Assembly (NCBI RefSeq): GCF_009720725.1
Contig: NZ_WNKT01000045.1
Coordinates: forward strand, 1-33,824
Reading direction: 5' to 3'
Origin: Allochromatium palmeri
Lineage (GTDB): Bacteria > Pseudomonadota > Gammaproteobacteria > Chromatiales > Chromatiaceae
DNA length: 33,824 bases
A program made the translations under genes and the position numbers. Numbering within the stretch: the stretch's first letter is position 1; every line of letters starts with the position of its first letter. Under the pieces are notes generated by a model. It ran no database searches. It had not been told where the DNA came from and saw nothing but the letters and a program-made list of their open reading frames with translations. This document shows positions 9,819 through 19,018 of this stretch, in pieces.

Positions 9819-9851
9819 GGCTTCCGCCGCGCTCGACGTGCGCCGGAAGCC
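9819..9851. other. Imperfect 12-bp-arm inverted repeat
   Basis: The arms GGCTTCCGCCGC and GCGCCGGAAGCC pair with one mismatch around a 9-base loop, between the divergent zinc-ribbon and SDR genes. No T-tract follows on either strand, so it is not a clear terminator. It may be a dispersed palindromic unit or a leader hairpin for the SDR gene. Confidence 0.35.
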
Positions 9852-9888
9852 CGCCCGGCCCCTCGTTACTCAAGGTTCAGACGCTCCG

Positions 9889-10746
9889 ATGCACGCGAAC
9901 GTAACTACCCGCTCCATCCTCATCACCGGCTGCTCCAGCGGGATCGGCCATCATTGCGCGCACGCCCTGGCGCGTCGCGGCTGGCAGGTGATCGCCTCGG
10001 CGCGACGGTCCGAGGACGTCGCCCGGCTCGAAACTGAAGGACTGAGCGCGGTGCAACTGGATCTGGACGACCCGGCGAGCCTCAGCACGGCGCTGGAACG
10101 GACGCTGGAACTGACCGGCGGACGGCTCGACGCGCTCTTCAACAACGGCGCCTATGGCCAGCCAGGCGCGGTCGAGGATCTGAGCCGCGATGTCCTCCGC
10201 GCCCAGCTCGAAACCAATCTGCTCGGCTGGCACGACCTGACCTGCCGCGTCATCCCGCTCATGCGCCGTCAGGGCCAGGGACGGATCGTGCAGAACAGCT
10301 CCATCCTCGGCTTCATCCCCCTGCCCTATCGCGGCGCCTATGTCGCCAGCAAATATGCGCTCGAAGGTCTGACCGATACTCTGCGGCTGGAACTGCGCGG
10401 CTCGGGGATCTCGGTCTCGCTGATCGAGCCGGGGCCGATCCTGAGCCGTTTTCGTGACAACGCGCACCGTGCCTTTCGGGCCAACATCGACCCTGAGCAC
10501 AGCGTCCATCGCAACGCCTATCGCCGGGCCGAGGCGCGTCTGACCAAGGAAGGGCCCGCCCAGCCCTTCACCCTGGGACCGGAGGCGGTACTGACCAAGC
10601 TCGTGCATGCCCTGGAGAGCCAGCGCCCGAGGGCGCGGTATTATGTCACCTTCCCCACCCATCTGCTCGGCACGCTCAAGCGTCTGCTGCCGACCAGCGG
10701 GCTGGATTGGTTCATGGCGCGTGCGTCGCGCGGTGGAGAAGGCTGA
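9889..10746 (+). CDS. Short-chain dehydrogenase/reductase (SDR), classical type
   Basis: The 285-residue product carries the NAD(P)-binding motif TGCSSGIG (residues about 13-20), the structural motif as NNGAYG instead of NNAG, catalytic serine in VQNSSILGF, and the catalytic YVASK (Tyr and Lys). The basic residues RR after the second strand (ASARRSEDV) favour NADP(H) over NAD(H). The longer C-terminus with EPGPILSRF resembles SDRs annotated as short-chain oxidoreductases of lipid or retinol type, but the substrate cannot be read. The ATG at 9889 puts the nucleotide-binding motif at the usual distance; a start 51 bases upstream is possible but no ribosome-binding site supports either. It is followed after nine bases by the ParA-like gene, so the two probably share a transcript. 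Confidence 0.85.
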   Translation: MHANVTTRSILITGCSSGIGHHCAHALARRGWQVIASARRSEDVARLETEGLSAVQLDLDDPASLSTALERTLELTGGRLDALFNNGAYGQPGAVEDLSRDVLRAQLETNLLGWHDLTCRVIPLMRRQGQGRIVQNSSILGFIPLPYRGAYVASKYALEGLTDTLRLELRGSGISVSLIEPGPILSRFRDNAHRAFRANIDPEHSVHRNAYRRAEARLTKEGPAQPFTLGPEAVLTKLVHALESQRPRARYYVTFPTHLLGTLKRLLPTSGLDWFMARASRGGEG

Positions 10747-10755
10747 GTCAAACTG

Positions 10756-12090
10756 ATGACACCCAAGCAGAGACCCGAACTCACTGGTCCCGCTCCCGAG
10801 ATCGTCGCCGTTTTCGGCCGACTCGCCGGCGTGGGCGCCACCACGACCGCTGTCAATCTGGCGCTGGGCCTGGCCGCTGCCGGGCGTTCGGTGCTGCTGC
10901 TGGATCTCGACCCCGAGGGTGGAGCCAGTCGGGCGATGGGCGTGGCGGAACGGGAGCGCGGCGGCACCGGGCGCGTGCTGCGCGAGCGTGCCATCACGCG
11001 CGACATGATCGTCGCCACCCAGGTGCCACAGCTCTATCTGGCGCCGGCCAGTCCCGAACTGGCGTCGGTCACCGAGGCTCTCGGGGAGGACGACGACCCG
11101 CTGACGCGCCTCTATCAGGCGCTGGCGACCCTGCCAGCCTTGTCACTCGACTTCGACCATGTGGTCCTCGACTGTCCGCCGTCGCTCGATGCCCTGACCA
11201 GCAATGCCCTGATCGCGGCGCACCGGATTCTGCTTCCGCTCGCCGCCGAGACGCCGGCACTCGATGAGCTGCCCGCGTTGCTCAAACAGGTCAACGAATT
11301 GCGTGCAGGCCGCCCACAACCACTCTATGGACTCTATCTGCTGATCGGGATGCGCGGCGCGACTGCGACCTCCAGGAACCTGATCGATCAGGTACGGCGT
11401 GAGCATGGGCGCATGACGCTCGCGACCGAGATCCCGTTCGATGTGCGGCTCAGCAAGGCCGAAACGCCGACGCAGCCACTGCTGGCGTCCGGACTGACCC
11501 GCGAGATCAGTCAAGCCTATCTGGGCTTGGCCGCCGAGTGGTTGATGCTGAGTGAGACGGGCGACCGCCCGGATGGAAGCTGGCGTCCCAAGTCGAGCGA
11601 GGAGCGCCGGGCGCGTCATCGTGCGCGCCTGACCCAGGCCATCGAGGACTGGCGACTCGATCCGCTATCGCGGCTCTATGATCCCGAACAGGCCATGCGT
11701 CATCAGGACAGCCAGGCACTCGGGGCGCTGTTTGAGGCGGCCGCGCCACGGCGTCGCTTCTCGCTCGCCTGGCGTCCGGGGCGCGCGACCTGGCTGGTTC
11801 TGACGTTGCTTCTGCTCGCGGTGGGTCTGTCTGTCTGGCTCCATCCCTGGCTGACCGACAAACAGCGACGTCTGGAACTCGCCGCGCGCTTCATCGGCTC
11901 CGCGCATCATTGGGAGGCCGGCAGCCAACTTCTGGCGCGCGCCGACGAACGCGCCTATCGAGAATTGCTCCTGGCCGCGCAACTGCTCGACACCAATCGC
12001 GCGCGCCTGATCGCCTGCGCCGAGCGCGCCACGTCAAGCGGACCGGCCGAGTGCCTGGTCGTACTGCCATCAATGGAGGCAAATCCATGA
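10756..12090 (+). CDS. ParA-like protein with degenerate P-loop and C-terminal membrane helix
   Basis: The 444-residue product aligns along its first 260 residues with the ParA/MinD fold: AVNLALGLAAAGRSVLLLDL, DPEGGASRAMG, then DHVVLDCPPSLDALT. The deviant Walker A box, normally KGGVGKTT, reads LAGVGATT at residues 23-30, so both the signature lysine and the GK lysine are missing. BcsQ and TadZ/CpaE relatives also have non-canonical boxes, so this may be a family trait and not damage. Residues about 345-365 (WLVLTLLLLAVGLSVWL) form a single membrane helix, followed by about 80 residues that I predict to be periplasmic. ParA proteins usually lack such a helix. It overlaps the next gene by four bases (ATGA), so it is probably a membrane-anchored partner of the SPOR and MinD-like products. 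Confidence 0.82.
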   Translation: MTPKQRPELTGPAPEIVAVFGRLAGVGATTTAVNLALGLAAAGRSVLLLDLDPEGGASRAMGVAERERGGTGRVLRERAITRDMIVATQVPQLYLAPASPELASVTEALGEDDDPLTRLYQALATLPALSLDFDHVVLDCPPSLDALTSNALIAAHRILLPLAAETPALDELPALLKQVNELRAGRPQPLYGLYLLIGMRGATATSRNLIDQVRREHGRMTLATEIPFDVRLSKAETPTQPLLASGLTREISQAYLGLAAEWLMLSETGDRPDGSWRPKSSEERRARHRARLTQAIEDWRLDPLSRLYDPEQAMRHQDSQALGALFEAAAPRRRFSLAWRPGRATWLVLTLLLLAVGLSVWLHPWLTDKQRRLELAARFIGSAHHWEAGSQLLARADERAYRELLLAAQLLDTNRARLIACAERATSSGPAECLVVLPSMEANP

Positions 12091-12995
12091 CACGCGACAA
12101 CACCCAGGCTCAATGCCTCATGGCGCTGGCCCTGATAGTCGGCGCCCCCCTGACGGCCGTTGAGGCCGATGCGGGTCAGCCGCTTCCACGCGCACCGTCC
12201 GAGTCCGCCAGCGATGCACGCTGGCTGGAGCACCTGCCGTCAGCGACTCAGCCGCTACCCAGGTCCATCGATCTGGCTCAGTCGGGTTCCAGTTCGCTCG
12301 AGGACGCGCTGAAGCTGCTGGAATCGCGCGTCGAGTCCGGCGCCCTCGACACAGCCCCGAGCCGCGTCGAGTCGCCACCACCGGTCCCCGCCGACGAACG
12401 GCGCAGGGAGACGCCGGTCTCGGCCCCGCCGCCTCCAGTCGCACCAGCCCCGCCGGTCGTGCCGGCTCCACCCGTCGCACCCGAGCCAATCGAGCCGGTG
12501 TCACCGTCGGCTGATGCCATCGACGCCGCCCCCGAAAAGCCACCGTTGGCTCCAGTGGCACCGAGCGACGCTCCCAATCCCGATGAACCGACCGCAGAAG
12601 CCGCGCCACCCCTGGAAGCGCCACCGGAGACTACGCCTGAGCCAGTCGACGCGCGGATCACCGCGAACACACCCGAACCCGCCGCGCCGCCAGCGACCAC
12701 CGGACGCTGGCAGGTGCAGCTCCTGGCCGGGCGTTCACTGGCACGGGTCGAGCGCGACCGCGACGACATCCAGCGCTTCCATGGCGACAGCGTCGCGGGT
12801 CTGACCCTGGCGATCAGTCAGGCACGCCCCGGCGGCCTCTATCGTCTGCGCGCGCTCGACTGGACGAGTCAGGCGGCGGCCGGCGACTGGTGCCAGCGTC
12901 TGCGCGCGGCAACCCGACTTGAGTGCATGGTCGTGCGTGGCGACGACCCGCCAGCGTCAGCCTCCATGGACGCGCCCCCACCCCCAGCGAGATAG
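12087..12995 (+). CDS. Secreted or periplasmic proline-rich SPOR-domain protein
   Basis: The 302-residue product begins with a probable signal peptide (CLMALALIVGAPLTAVEA, with a likely cleavage near residue 30). Residues about 95-205 are a Pro/Ala/Glu-rich linker with PAPPV-type repeats, typical of proteins that span the periplasm. Residues 206-284 (GRWQVQLLAGRSL through CMVV) have the size and opening pattern of a SPOR domain, the fold that binds denuded peptidoglycan glycan strands at division septa. The DNA of the linker is correspondingly repetitive. A GGAGG ribosome-binding site lies seven bases before the ATG at 12087, inside the end of the ParA-like gene. The SPOR call rests on pattern and length; binding was not tested. 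Confidence 0.72.
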   Translation: MTRDNTQAQCLMALALIVGAPLTAVEADAGQPLPRAPSESASDARWLEHLPSATQPLPRSIDLAQSGSSSLEDALKLLESRVESGALDTAPSRVESPPPVPADERRRETPVSAPPPPVAPAPPVVPAPPVAPEPIEPVSPSADAIDAAPEKPPLAPVAPSDAPNPDEPTAEAAPPLEAPPETTPEPVDARITANTPEPAAPPATTGRWQVQLLAGRSLARVERDRDDIQRFHGDSVAGLTLAISQARPGGLYRLRALDWTSQAAAGDWCQRLRAATRLECMVVRGDDPPASASMDAPPPPAR

Positions 12996-13008
12996 TCAAG
13001 CAGGCTCC

Positions 13009-13794
13009 ATGCGTACCCTCTGTGTCACATCCGGTAAGGGCGGGGTCGGCAAGACCACGCTCTCCATCAATCTCGGCATCGCGCTCGCGCGCGCGGGCCG
13101 CAAGGTGCTGCTGCTCGACGGCGATCTGGGGTTGGCCAACCTCAACGTGATGCTCGGGATCATCCCCAAGCACACCATCCATGACGTCATCCGTGGTCAC
13201 AAGACCCTGGCCCAGGTCGTGATCCAGACGCCCTATGGGCTGGATCTCATCGCCGGGGCCAATGGCATCGCCGAGCTGGCCGATCTGGGGGAACGCGAGC
13301 GTGCGCAGGTGATGCACGATCTGGAGGATCTCAACGGCTATGACGTGCTCATCATCGATACCGGGGCCGGCATCGGCGACAACGTCGTGCGCTTCGTGCT
13401 AGCCGCCGATGATGTGCTGATCGTCACCACGCCGCATCCGACCTCGCTCACCGATGCCTATGGCATCATCAAGACCATCCTGGCCAAGGAGTCCAAGCCA
13501 CTCAAACTGCTGGTCAACTGCGCGCCCTCGCCCGCCGACGCCAAGCGAGTGGCCACGCGCCTGGCCGGCGTGACCGATCGGTTCATGAACGGCACGCTCG
13601 AATTCATCGGTCATGTCCCGGTCGACAGCCTGATCGAGAAGAGCATCCTGGCGCAGAAGCCGCACCTGATCCTCAATCCCGGCTCGACGAGCGCCCGATG
13701 CATCGAGCAGGCCGCGACACGGCTGGTCAACGGTCATTCACCCAACCTCACCAGCAGTCTGGGACGCTTCCTGAAACGCCTGATCGGGCACTGA
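13009..13794 (+). CDS. MinD/ParA-family ATPase with C-terminal membrane-targeting helix
   Basis: The 261-residue product has an intact deviant Walker A (SGKGGVGKTTLSINLG, residues 8-23), switch region LLLDGDLGLANLNVMLG, and Walker B VLIIDTGAGIGDNVVRF. The GLANLNVMLG and VTTPHPTSLTDAYGIIK segments resemble FlhG/FleN and MinD-like proteins. The last residues, GRFLKRLIGH, closely resemble the FLKRLFGG amphipathic tail by which E. coli MinD docks on the membrane. No minC, minE, flhF or flagellar gene is adjacent, so it is probably not the canonical MinD. It starts 13 bases after the SPOR gene and completes the operon-like run. The ATG at 13009 is the first that places Walker A at the N-terminus. 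Confidence 0.88.
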   Translation: MRTLCVTSGKGGVGKTTLSINLGIALARAGRKVLLLDGDLGLANLNVMLGIIPKHTIHDVIRGHKTLAQVVIQTPYGLDLIAGANGIAELADLGERERAQVMHDLEDLNGYDVLIIDTGAGIGDNVVRFVLAADDVLIVTTPHPTSLTDAYGIIKTILAKESKPLKLLVNCAPSPADAKRVATRLAGVTDRFMNGTLEFIGHVPVDSLIEKSILAQKPHLILNPGSTSARCIEQAATRLVNGHSPNLTSSLGRFLKRLIGH

Positions 13795-13822
13795 AGCCGG
13801 ATCGGGCGCGGATTCAGCCGCA

Positions 13823-14299
13823 TCAGATGTACTGGATCTCCAGGATCTCGAACTCACGCAGCCCGCCCGGCGCCTGGAGCGAGGCGACATCACCCTCGGC
13901 CTTGCCGATCAGACAGCGCGCCAGCGGCGAACCGACCGAGATCAGCCCCTGCTTGAGATCCGCCTCGTCCTCGCCGACGATCTGATAGCAATGCTCCTCG
14001 TCGGTCTCCAGTTCGAGCACCTTGACGGTGGCCCCGAAGATCACCTTGCCGTTGTGCGCCATCTGGGTCACGTCGATGATCTGGGCATGCGAGAGCTTGC
14101 CTTCGATGTCTTTGATGCGACCCTCGACGAAGCCCTGCTGTTCGCGGGCGGCATGGTATTCGGCGTTCTCCTTCAGATCGCCGTGCGCGCGCGCCTCGGC
14201 GATGGCCTCGATGATACGCGGACGCTCGACACGCTTGAGCTGCTCCAGTTCTTCACGCAATTTCTCGGCACCCCTGGCAGTCAGAGGGACTTTGTTCAT
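13823..14299 (-). CDS. greA: Transcript cleavage factor GreA
   Basis: The 158-residue product is the standard GreA length. The N-terminal coiled coil (residues 1-75) starts [18 protein letters not shown] and carries the tip acidic residues in [20 protein letters not shown], the DLxENAEY signature needed to stimulate cleavage of backtracked RNA by RNA polymerase. The C-terminal globular domain ends FEILEIQYI. It follows carA-carB on the same strand, the usual gammaproteobacterial order. A GAGGAAATC ribosome-binding region precedes the ATG, and a strong hairpin lies 24 bases upstream of the start codon. Confidence 0.96.
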   Translation of the reverse strand: MNKVPLTARGAEKLREELEQLKRVERPRIIEAIAEARAHGDLKENAEYHAAREQQGFVEGRIKDIEGKLSHAQIIDVTQMAHNGKVIFGATVKVLELETDEEHCYQIVGEDEADLKQGLISVGSPLARCLIGKAEGDVASLQAPGGLREFEILEIQYI

Positions 14300-14322
14300 G
14301 GATGATTTCCTCGTATGTGAAA

Positions 14323-14354
14323 GCGCCGCCGGGAAGATTCTCCCCAGGCGGCGC
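14323..14354 (-). terminator. Strong hairpin in the carB-greA intergenic region / greA leader
   Basis: On the minus strand GCGCCGCC pairs perfectly with GGCGGCGC, and inside it GGGA pairs with TCCC after a small bulge. TTTC follows. It could end carAB transcripts or work as an attenuator in the greA leader. E. coli greA has a leader terminator that releases the small RNA GraL, which makes the second reading plausible. The T-tract is short, so efficiency as a terminator is uncertain. Confidence 0.55.
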
Positions 14355-14462
14355 CGACCTCTTGCGGGTCTCTTTGGACGTGATCGGGATTGCGTCGCCG
14401 CCTCATCACACCCGGTGTCGAGCCGGATCGGGACGAGGCGCCGGTCAGTCGCGCGACACGAT

Positions 14463-17400
14463 TCAGTACAGGTCTTGTAACCGATTGACGCTCAGGATGT
14501 CCAGTTGCTTGAGCGCCATGCAGGTGGCCTCGGCTCCGGCGATGGTCGTGGTATAGGGTACCTTGTGCTGGAGCGCCGCGCGACGGATGGCGGCTGAATC
14601 CGCAATGGCCTTGGCCCCTTCGGTTGTATTGACGATGAAGCCGATCTCATTGTTCTTAATCATATCGACGAGATGCGGGCGACCCTCAGCGACCTTGTTG
14701 ACGCCCGTGCAGGGCAGCCCGACGGCGCGCACGGCTTCGGCGGTGCCGTGGGTCGCGTAGAGCGTGAAACCGAATTCGAGCAGATCGCGCGCGACCTCGA
14801 CCAGACGCGCCTTATCGCCCTCGCGCACGCTCAGGAGTGCCTTGCCGCCTTTGCGTGGCAGCAGACTTCCGGCACCCTCCTGAGCCTTGGCATAGGCTTC
14901 GCCGAAGGTCTCGCCCACGCCCATCACTTCGCCGGTGGACTTCATCTCAGGCCCGAGCAGAGTGTCGACGCCGGGGAACTTGACGAAGGGGAAGACCGCT
15001 TCCTTGACGAAATAGTGCTTGGGCCGAACCTCGCGTCGATAGCCTTGCTCTTCGAGCGAGCGCCCGGCCATGCAGCGCGCGGCGACCTTGGCCAGCGCCA
15101 GACCGATCGCCTTGGAGACGAAGGGCACGGTGCGCGAGGCGCGCGGATTGACTTCGAGGATGAAGATCTCGTCACCCTTGATCGCGAACTGAGCGTTCAT
15201 CAGGCCCACGACATTGAGTCCGCGCGCCATCTTGACCATCTGCTCGCGCATCCGGTCCTGAATCGCCGGCGACAGGGTGTAGGGCGGCAGCGAACAGGCC
15301 GAATCACCCGAGTGCACGCCGGCCTGCTCGATGTGCTCCATGATGCCGCCAATCAGGACATCGTTGCCGTCGCAGATGGCATCGACATCGACCTCGATGG
15401 CATCGTCGAGGAAGCGGTCGAGCAGTACCGGCGAATCGTTGGAGACGCGCACCGCTTCGCGCATGTAGCGCTTGAGATCGGTCTCGTCGAAAACGATCTC
15501 CATCGCCCGTCCGCCGAGCACATAGGACGGACGCACCACCAGCGGATAGCCGATGGCGGCGGCACGCTCGACGGCCTCCGCCTCGCTGCGCGCCGTGGCA
15601 TTGGGCGGCTGGCGCAGACCCAGCTCCTGGATGAGCTGCTGGAAGCGCTCGCGATCCTCAGCCAGGTCGATGCTGTCGGGCGTAGTGCCGATGATGGGCA
15701 CGCCGGCGGCTTCGAGCGCGCGCGCCAGTTTCAACGGGGTCTGACCGCCGTACTGAACGATCACGCCCTTGGGCTTTTCCTTGGCGACGATCTCCAGCAC
15801 GTCTTCGAGTGTCAGCGGCTCGAAATAGAGCCGATCAGAGGTGTCGTAGTCGGTCGAGACCGTCTCGGGGTTGCAGTTGACCATGATGGTCTCATAGCCG
15901 TCATCGCGCATGGCGAAAGCGGCATGGACACAGCAGTAGTCGAACTCGATACCCTGACCGATACGGTTGGGACCGCCGCCGAGCACCATGATTTTCTCGC
16001 GGTCGGTCGGCTCGGACTCGCACTCTTCCTCATAGGTCGAATACATGTAGGCGGTGCTGGAAGCGAACTCGGCGGCACAGGTGTCGACCCGCTTGTAAAC
16101 CGGATGCAGACCCAGCTCGTGACGCAGGGCGCGGATCTCAGATTCCTGCGCCCCGACCAGCCGGGCGATGCGCCGATCGGCGAAGCCCTGACGCTTGAGC
16201 GCGCGCAGTCGCTCCAGGGTCAGCCCGGCGTGGCCGGCAGTGCGCGTCTCGTCCTCGGCTTTGATCAGATCCTCGATCTGGGCCAGGAACCAGGGGTCGA
16301 TGCGGCTCAGATCATGGATCTCGTCGAGAGTCATGCCGGCGCGGAAAGCTTCGGCAACATAGAACAGTCGCTCGGCGCCGGTCTGGCGCACTTCGAGCCG
16401 AATGGTATCGAGTGCGTCGGGGTCGTTGAGATCGACGATCTCGTCGAGTCCGTAACGGTCGATTTCGAGTCCACGCAGGGCTTTCTGCAGCGATTCCTGG
16501 AAGGTGCGGCCAATGGCCATGACCTCGCCGACCGACTTCATTTGCGTCGTCAGACGTGCGTCGGCCAGGGGGAACTTCTCGAAAGCAAACCGCGGGATCT
16601 TGGTGACCACATAGTCGATGGTCGGCTCGAACGAGGCCGGCGTCGCGCCGCCGGTGATCTCGTTGCGCAGTTCGTCGAGCGTATAGCCAACGGCGAGCTT
16701 GGCCGCGACCTTGGCGATCGGGAAGCCGGTGGCCTTGGAGGCGAGCGCCGAGGAGCGCGACACACGCGGGTTCATCTCGATGACGATCATGCGCCCGGTG
16801 GCCGGATCGATGGCGAACTGCACGTTCGAGCCGCCGGTGTCGACGCCGATTTCGCGCAGCACCGCGATCGAGGCGTTGCGCATGATCTGATATTCCTTAT
16901 CGGTCAGCGTCTGCGCCGGCGCGACCGTGATCGAGTCGCCGGTGTGTACGCCCATTGGGTCGAGGTTTTCGATCGAGCAGATGATGATGCAGTTGTCTGC
17001 GTGATCGCGGACGACTTCCATCTCATACTCCTTCCAGCCGAGCACCGACTCCTCGATCAGCAGCTCCTTGGTCGGCGACAGATCCAGACCGCGCCGGCAG
17101 ATTTCCTCGAACTCTTCCTGGTTGTAGGCGATGCCGCCGCCGCTGCCGCCCATGGTGAAGGACGGGCGGATGATGGTCGGAAAGCCGATCGGCGCCTGGA
17201 CCTGGATCGCTTCCTCCAGACTGTGGGCAATGGCCGAGCGCGGCATGTCGAGTCCGATCCGGCGCATCGCCTGCCGGAACAGATCGCGATCCTCGGCCTT
17301 GTCGATGGCTTCACGCGAGGCGCCGATCAGCTCGACGCCGAATTTTTCGAGCACCCCTTCGCGCACCAGATCGAGCGCACAGTTGAGCGCCGTCTGACCG

Positions 17401-17672
17401 CCCATGGTCGGCAGGAGCGCGTCCGGGCGCTCTTGCTCGATGATCGAGGCGAGCGCGCGCCAGGTGACCGGCTCGATATAGGTCGCATCGGCCATCTCGG
17501 GGTCGGTCATGATGGTGGCCGGATTGGAGTTGACCAGGATGACCCGATAGCCCTCTTCGCGCAGCGCCTTGCAGGCCTGCGCGCCGGAGTAGTCGAATTC
17601 GCACGCTTGACCGATGACGATGGGGCCGGAGCCAATGATCAGGATGCTATGGATGTCGGTACGCTTGGGCAT
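14463..17672 (-). CDS. carB: Carbamoyl-phosphate synthase large subunit
   Basis: The 1069-residue product (E. coli 1073) makes carbamoyl phosphate from bicarbonate, ATP and ammonia passed from CarA, feeding arginine and pyrimidine synthesis. It has the duplicated architecture. The first ATP-grasp half begins [20 protein letters not shown] and contains [14 protein letters not shown] and [18 protein letters not shown]. The second half begins [20 protein letters not shown] and contains [12 protein letters not shown] and [18 protein letters not shown]. The C-terminal MGS-like allosteric domain (about residues 935-1069) ends [10 protein letters not shown]. It sits 99 bases after carA, more than the few bases common elsewhere, and a small hairpin lies in that gap. 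Confidence 0.97.
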   Translation of the reverse strand: MPKRTDIHSILIIGSGPIVIGQACEFDYSGAQACKALREEGYRVILVNSNPATIMTDPEMADATYIEPVTWRALASIIEQERPDALLPTMGGQTALNCALDLVREGVLEKFGVELIGASREAIDKAEDRDLFRQAMRRIGLDMPRSAIAHSLEEAIQVQAPIGFPTIIRPSFTMGGSGGGIAYNQEEFEEICRRGLDLSPTKELLIEESVLGWKEYEMEVVRDHADNCIIICSIENLDPMGVHTGDSITVAPAQTLTDKEYQIMRNASIAVLREIGVDTGGSNVQFAIDPATGRMIVIEMNPRVSRSSALASKATGFPIAKVAAKLAVGYTLDELRNEITGGATPASFEPTIDYVVTKIPRFAFEKFPLADARLTTQMKSVGEVMAIGRTFQESLQKALRGLEIDRYGLDEIVDLNDPDALDTIRLEVRQTGAERLFYVAEAFRAGMTLDEIHDLSRIDPWFLAQIEDLIKAEDETRTAGHAGLTLERLRALKRQGFADRRIARLVGAQESEIRALRHELGLHPVYKRVDTCAAEFASSTAYMYSTYEEECESEPTDREKIMVLGGGPNRIGQGIEFDYCCVHAAFAMRDDGYETIMVNCNPETVSTDYDTSDRLYFEPLTLEDVLEIVAKEKPKGVIVQYGGQTPLKLARALEAAGVPIIGTTPDSIDLAEDRERFQQLIQELGLRQPPNATARSEAEAVERAAAIGYPLVVRPSYVLGGRAMEIVFDETDLKRYMREAVRVSNDSPVLLDRFLDDAIEVDVDAICDGNDVLIGGIMEHIEQAGVHSGDSACSLPPYTLSPAIQDRMREQMVKMARGLNVVGLMNAQFAIKGDEIFILEVNPRASRTVPFVSKAIGLALAKVAARCMAGRSLEEQGYRREVRPKHYFVKEAVFPFVKFPGVDTLLGPEMKSTGEVMGVGETFGEAYAKAQEGAGSLLPRKGGKALLSVREGDKARLVEVARDLLEFGFTLYATHGTAEAVRAVGLPCTGVNKVAEGRPHLVDMIKNNEIGFIVNTTEGAKAIADSAAIRRAALQHKVPYTTTIAGAEATCMALKQLDILSVNRLQDLY

Positions 17673-17733
17673 GGGGTCTCACGCGGCGGTTCGGAAAGGT
17701 GGGCGATGTCAGGCACAGGGCGGTCGAACGGGC

Positions 17734-17756
17734 GAGCCGTCCGGATCGGACGGACT
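17734..17756. other. Hairpin in the carA-carB intergenic region
   Basis: CCGTCCG and CGGACGG pair perfectly around a three-base loop, with GAG/CTC outside them after a one-base bulge. No T-tract follows on the minus strand. It could be an RNA-processing or stability element between the two cistrons, or chance in GC-rich DNA. Confidence 0.3.
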
Positions 17757-17771
17757 CAGGGCAGTCGGTCG

Positions 17772-18917
17772 TTAGGCTTTGCGCTCCCGCATCAGGTCGA
17801 TGAAATGGTCGAAAACGGGCGCGACGTCGTGTGGACCCGGACTGGCTTCGGGATGCCCCTGGAAGCTAAAGGCCGGACGCTGGCGATGATGGATCCCCTG
17901 AAGCGAACCGTCGAACAGCGAACGATGGGTCGCCTCCAGCGTCTCGGGCAGACTCGACTCGTCGACCGCGAAGCCGTGGTTCTGGCTGCTGATCATGACC
18001 ACGCCGGTCTTGAGATCCTGCACCGGATGGTTGGCGCCGTGATGGCCGAACTTCATCTTGAGCGTCTGGGCGCCGCAGGCCAGCCCGAGCAACTGATGAC
18101 CGAGACAGATGCCGAAAATCGGGGTCTCGGTCTCCAGCAGTTCGCGAATGGCGGCGATGGCGTAATCACAGGGCGCCGGGTCGCCCGGTCCGTTGGACAG
18201 AAAGACGCCATCGGGTTCGAGCGCCAGTACGGTCGCCGCCGGCATGTGCGCCGGGACCACGGTGACATGACAGCCGCGATCGACCAGCATCCGCAGGATA
18301 TTGCGCTTGATGCCGTAGTCGTAGGCGACCACATGGAAGGGCAGTTTGTCGCCGACCGGCTTCAGTGGTTCGGGCAGTCCGCTGTCGAGCGTCCAGGAAC
18401 CCTGGGTCCAGGGATAGGCTTCCTGGGTCGAGGCGTGCTGGGCCAGATCCATGCCCTTGAGTCCGGGGAACGCACGCGCCTCGGCGAGTGCGGCGGCCTC
18501 GTCGATGGACTCACCGGCCTGGATGCAGCCGTTCTGAGCGCCTTTTTCGCGCAGGATACGGGTCAGACGTCGGGTGTCGATATCGGCGATACCGACCACG
18601 TTGTGACGGGTCAGATAGGCGTCGAGTGACTCCTGCATCCGGAAGTTGCTCGGGCGCGCCGGCAGATCGCGCACGATGAGTCCGGCCGCCTGGATGGTGC
18701 CCGACTCCTCGTCCTCGGAGTTAGCGCCGACATTGCCGATATGAGGATAGGTCAGGGTGACGAGCTGTCGCAGATAGGAGGGATCGGTCAGGATCTCCTG
18801 GTAGCCGGACATGGCCGTGTTGAAGACGACCTCACCGACGCTGGAGCCGTCGGCGCCGATCGACGTTCCGCGAAAGACCGAACCGTCTTCCAGAACCAAA
18901 ATCGCGGGTTTTCTCAA
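17772..18917 (-). CDS. carA: Carbamoyl-phosphate synthase small subunit (glutaminase)
   Basis: With the TTG start at 18917 the product is 381 residues (E. coli 382) and begins (M)[16 protein letters not shown], matching family starts. GGAG lies six bases before this TTG. A GTG at 18977 would add 20 residues without a family match and is not preferred. The N-terminal domain carries [20 protein letters not shown]. The C-terminal class I glutamine amidotransferase domain has the nucleophile in [22 protein letters not shown], and the catalytic His/Glu in [11 protein letters not shown]. It supplies ammonia to CarB through the intersubunit tunnel. The proposed promoter at 19019-19047 would give a leader of about 95 bases containing a small palindrome. 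Confidence 0.95.
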   Translation of the reverse strand: MRKPAILVLEDGSVFRGTSIGADGSSVGEVVFNTAMSGYQEILTDPSYLRQLVTLTYPHIGNVGANSEDEESGTIQAAGLIVRDLPARPSNFRMQESLDAYLTRHNVVGIADIDTRRLTRILREKGAQNGCIQAGESIDEAAALAEARAFPGLKGMDLAQHASTQEAYPWTQGSWTLDSGLPEPLKPVGDKLPFHVVAYDYGIKRNILRMLVDRGCHVTVVPAHMPAATVLALEPDGVFLSNGPGDPAPCDYAIAAIRELLETETPIFGICLGHQLLGLACGAQTLKMKFGHHGANHPVQDLKTGVVMISSQNHGFAVDESSLPETLEATHRSLFDGSLQGIHHRQRPAFSFQGHPEASPGPHDVAPVFDHFIDLMRERKA

Positions 18918-18985
18918 GGGTGTCTCCGAATCGGGGGCGAGGGACGCGCGATCGTCCTGGATCGACGACACAGGCACGTTTCAAG

Positions 18986-19002
18986 GTCGCTGTGACAGCG
19001 AC
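18986..19002 (-). other. Small palindrome in the carA leader
   Basis: GTCGCTG and CAGCGAC pair perfectly around TGA, about 70 bases upstream of the proposed TTG start and inside the predicted leader RNA. It could be an operator or a leader hairpin. There is no T-tract. Confidence 0.35.
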
Positions 19003-19018
19003 GCGCTAAATCTTCGGT

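Noticed and set aside
10756-12090. Calling this gene bcsQ because of its P-loop variant.
   Set aside because: No cellulose synthase genes are in the window, and the C-terminal membrane helix and tail are not a BcsQ feature.
13009-13794. Calling this gene minD.
   Set aside because: The tail is MinD-like, but minC and minE are absent and the body resembles FlhG; the paralogue cannot be settled from the window.
14673-18629. A 1318-codon open frame on the plus strand, antisense to carB and carA.
   Set aside because: It mirrors two unmistakable genes. Long antisense frames are expected in GC-rich coding DNA, and the translation has no recognisable motif.
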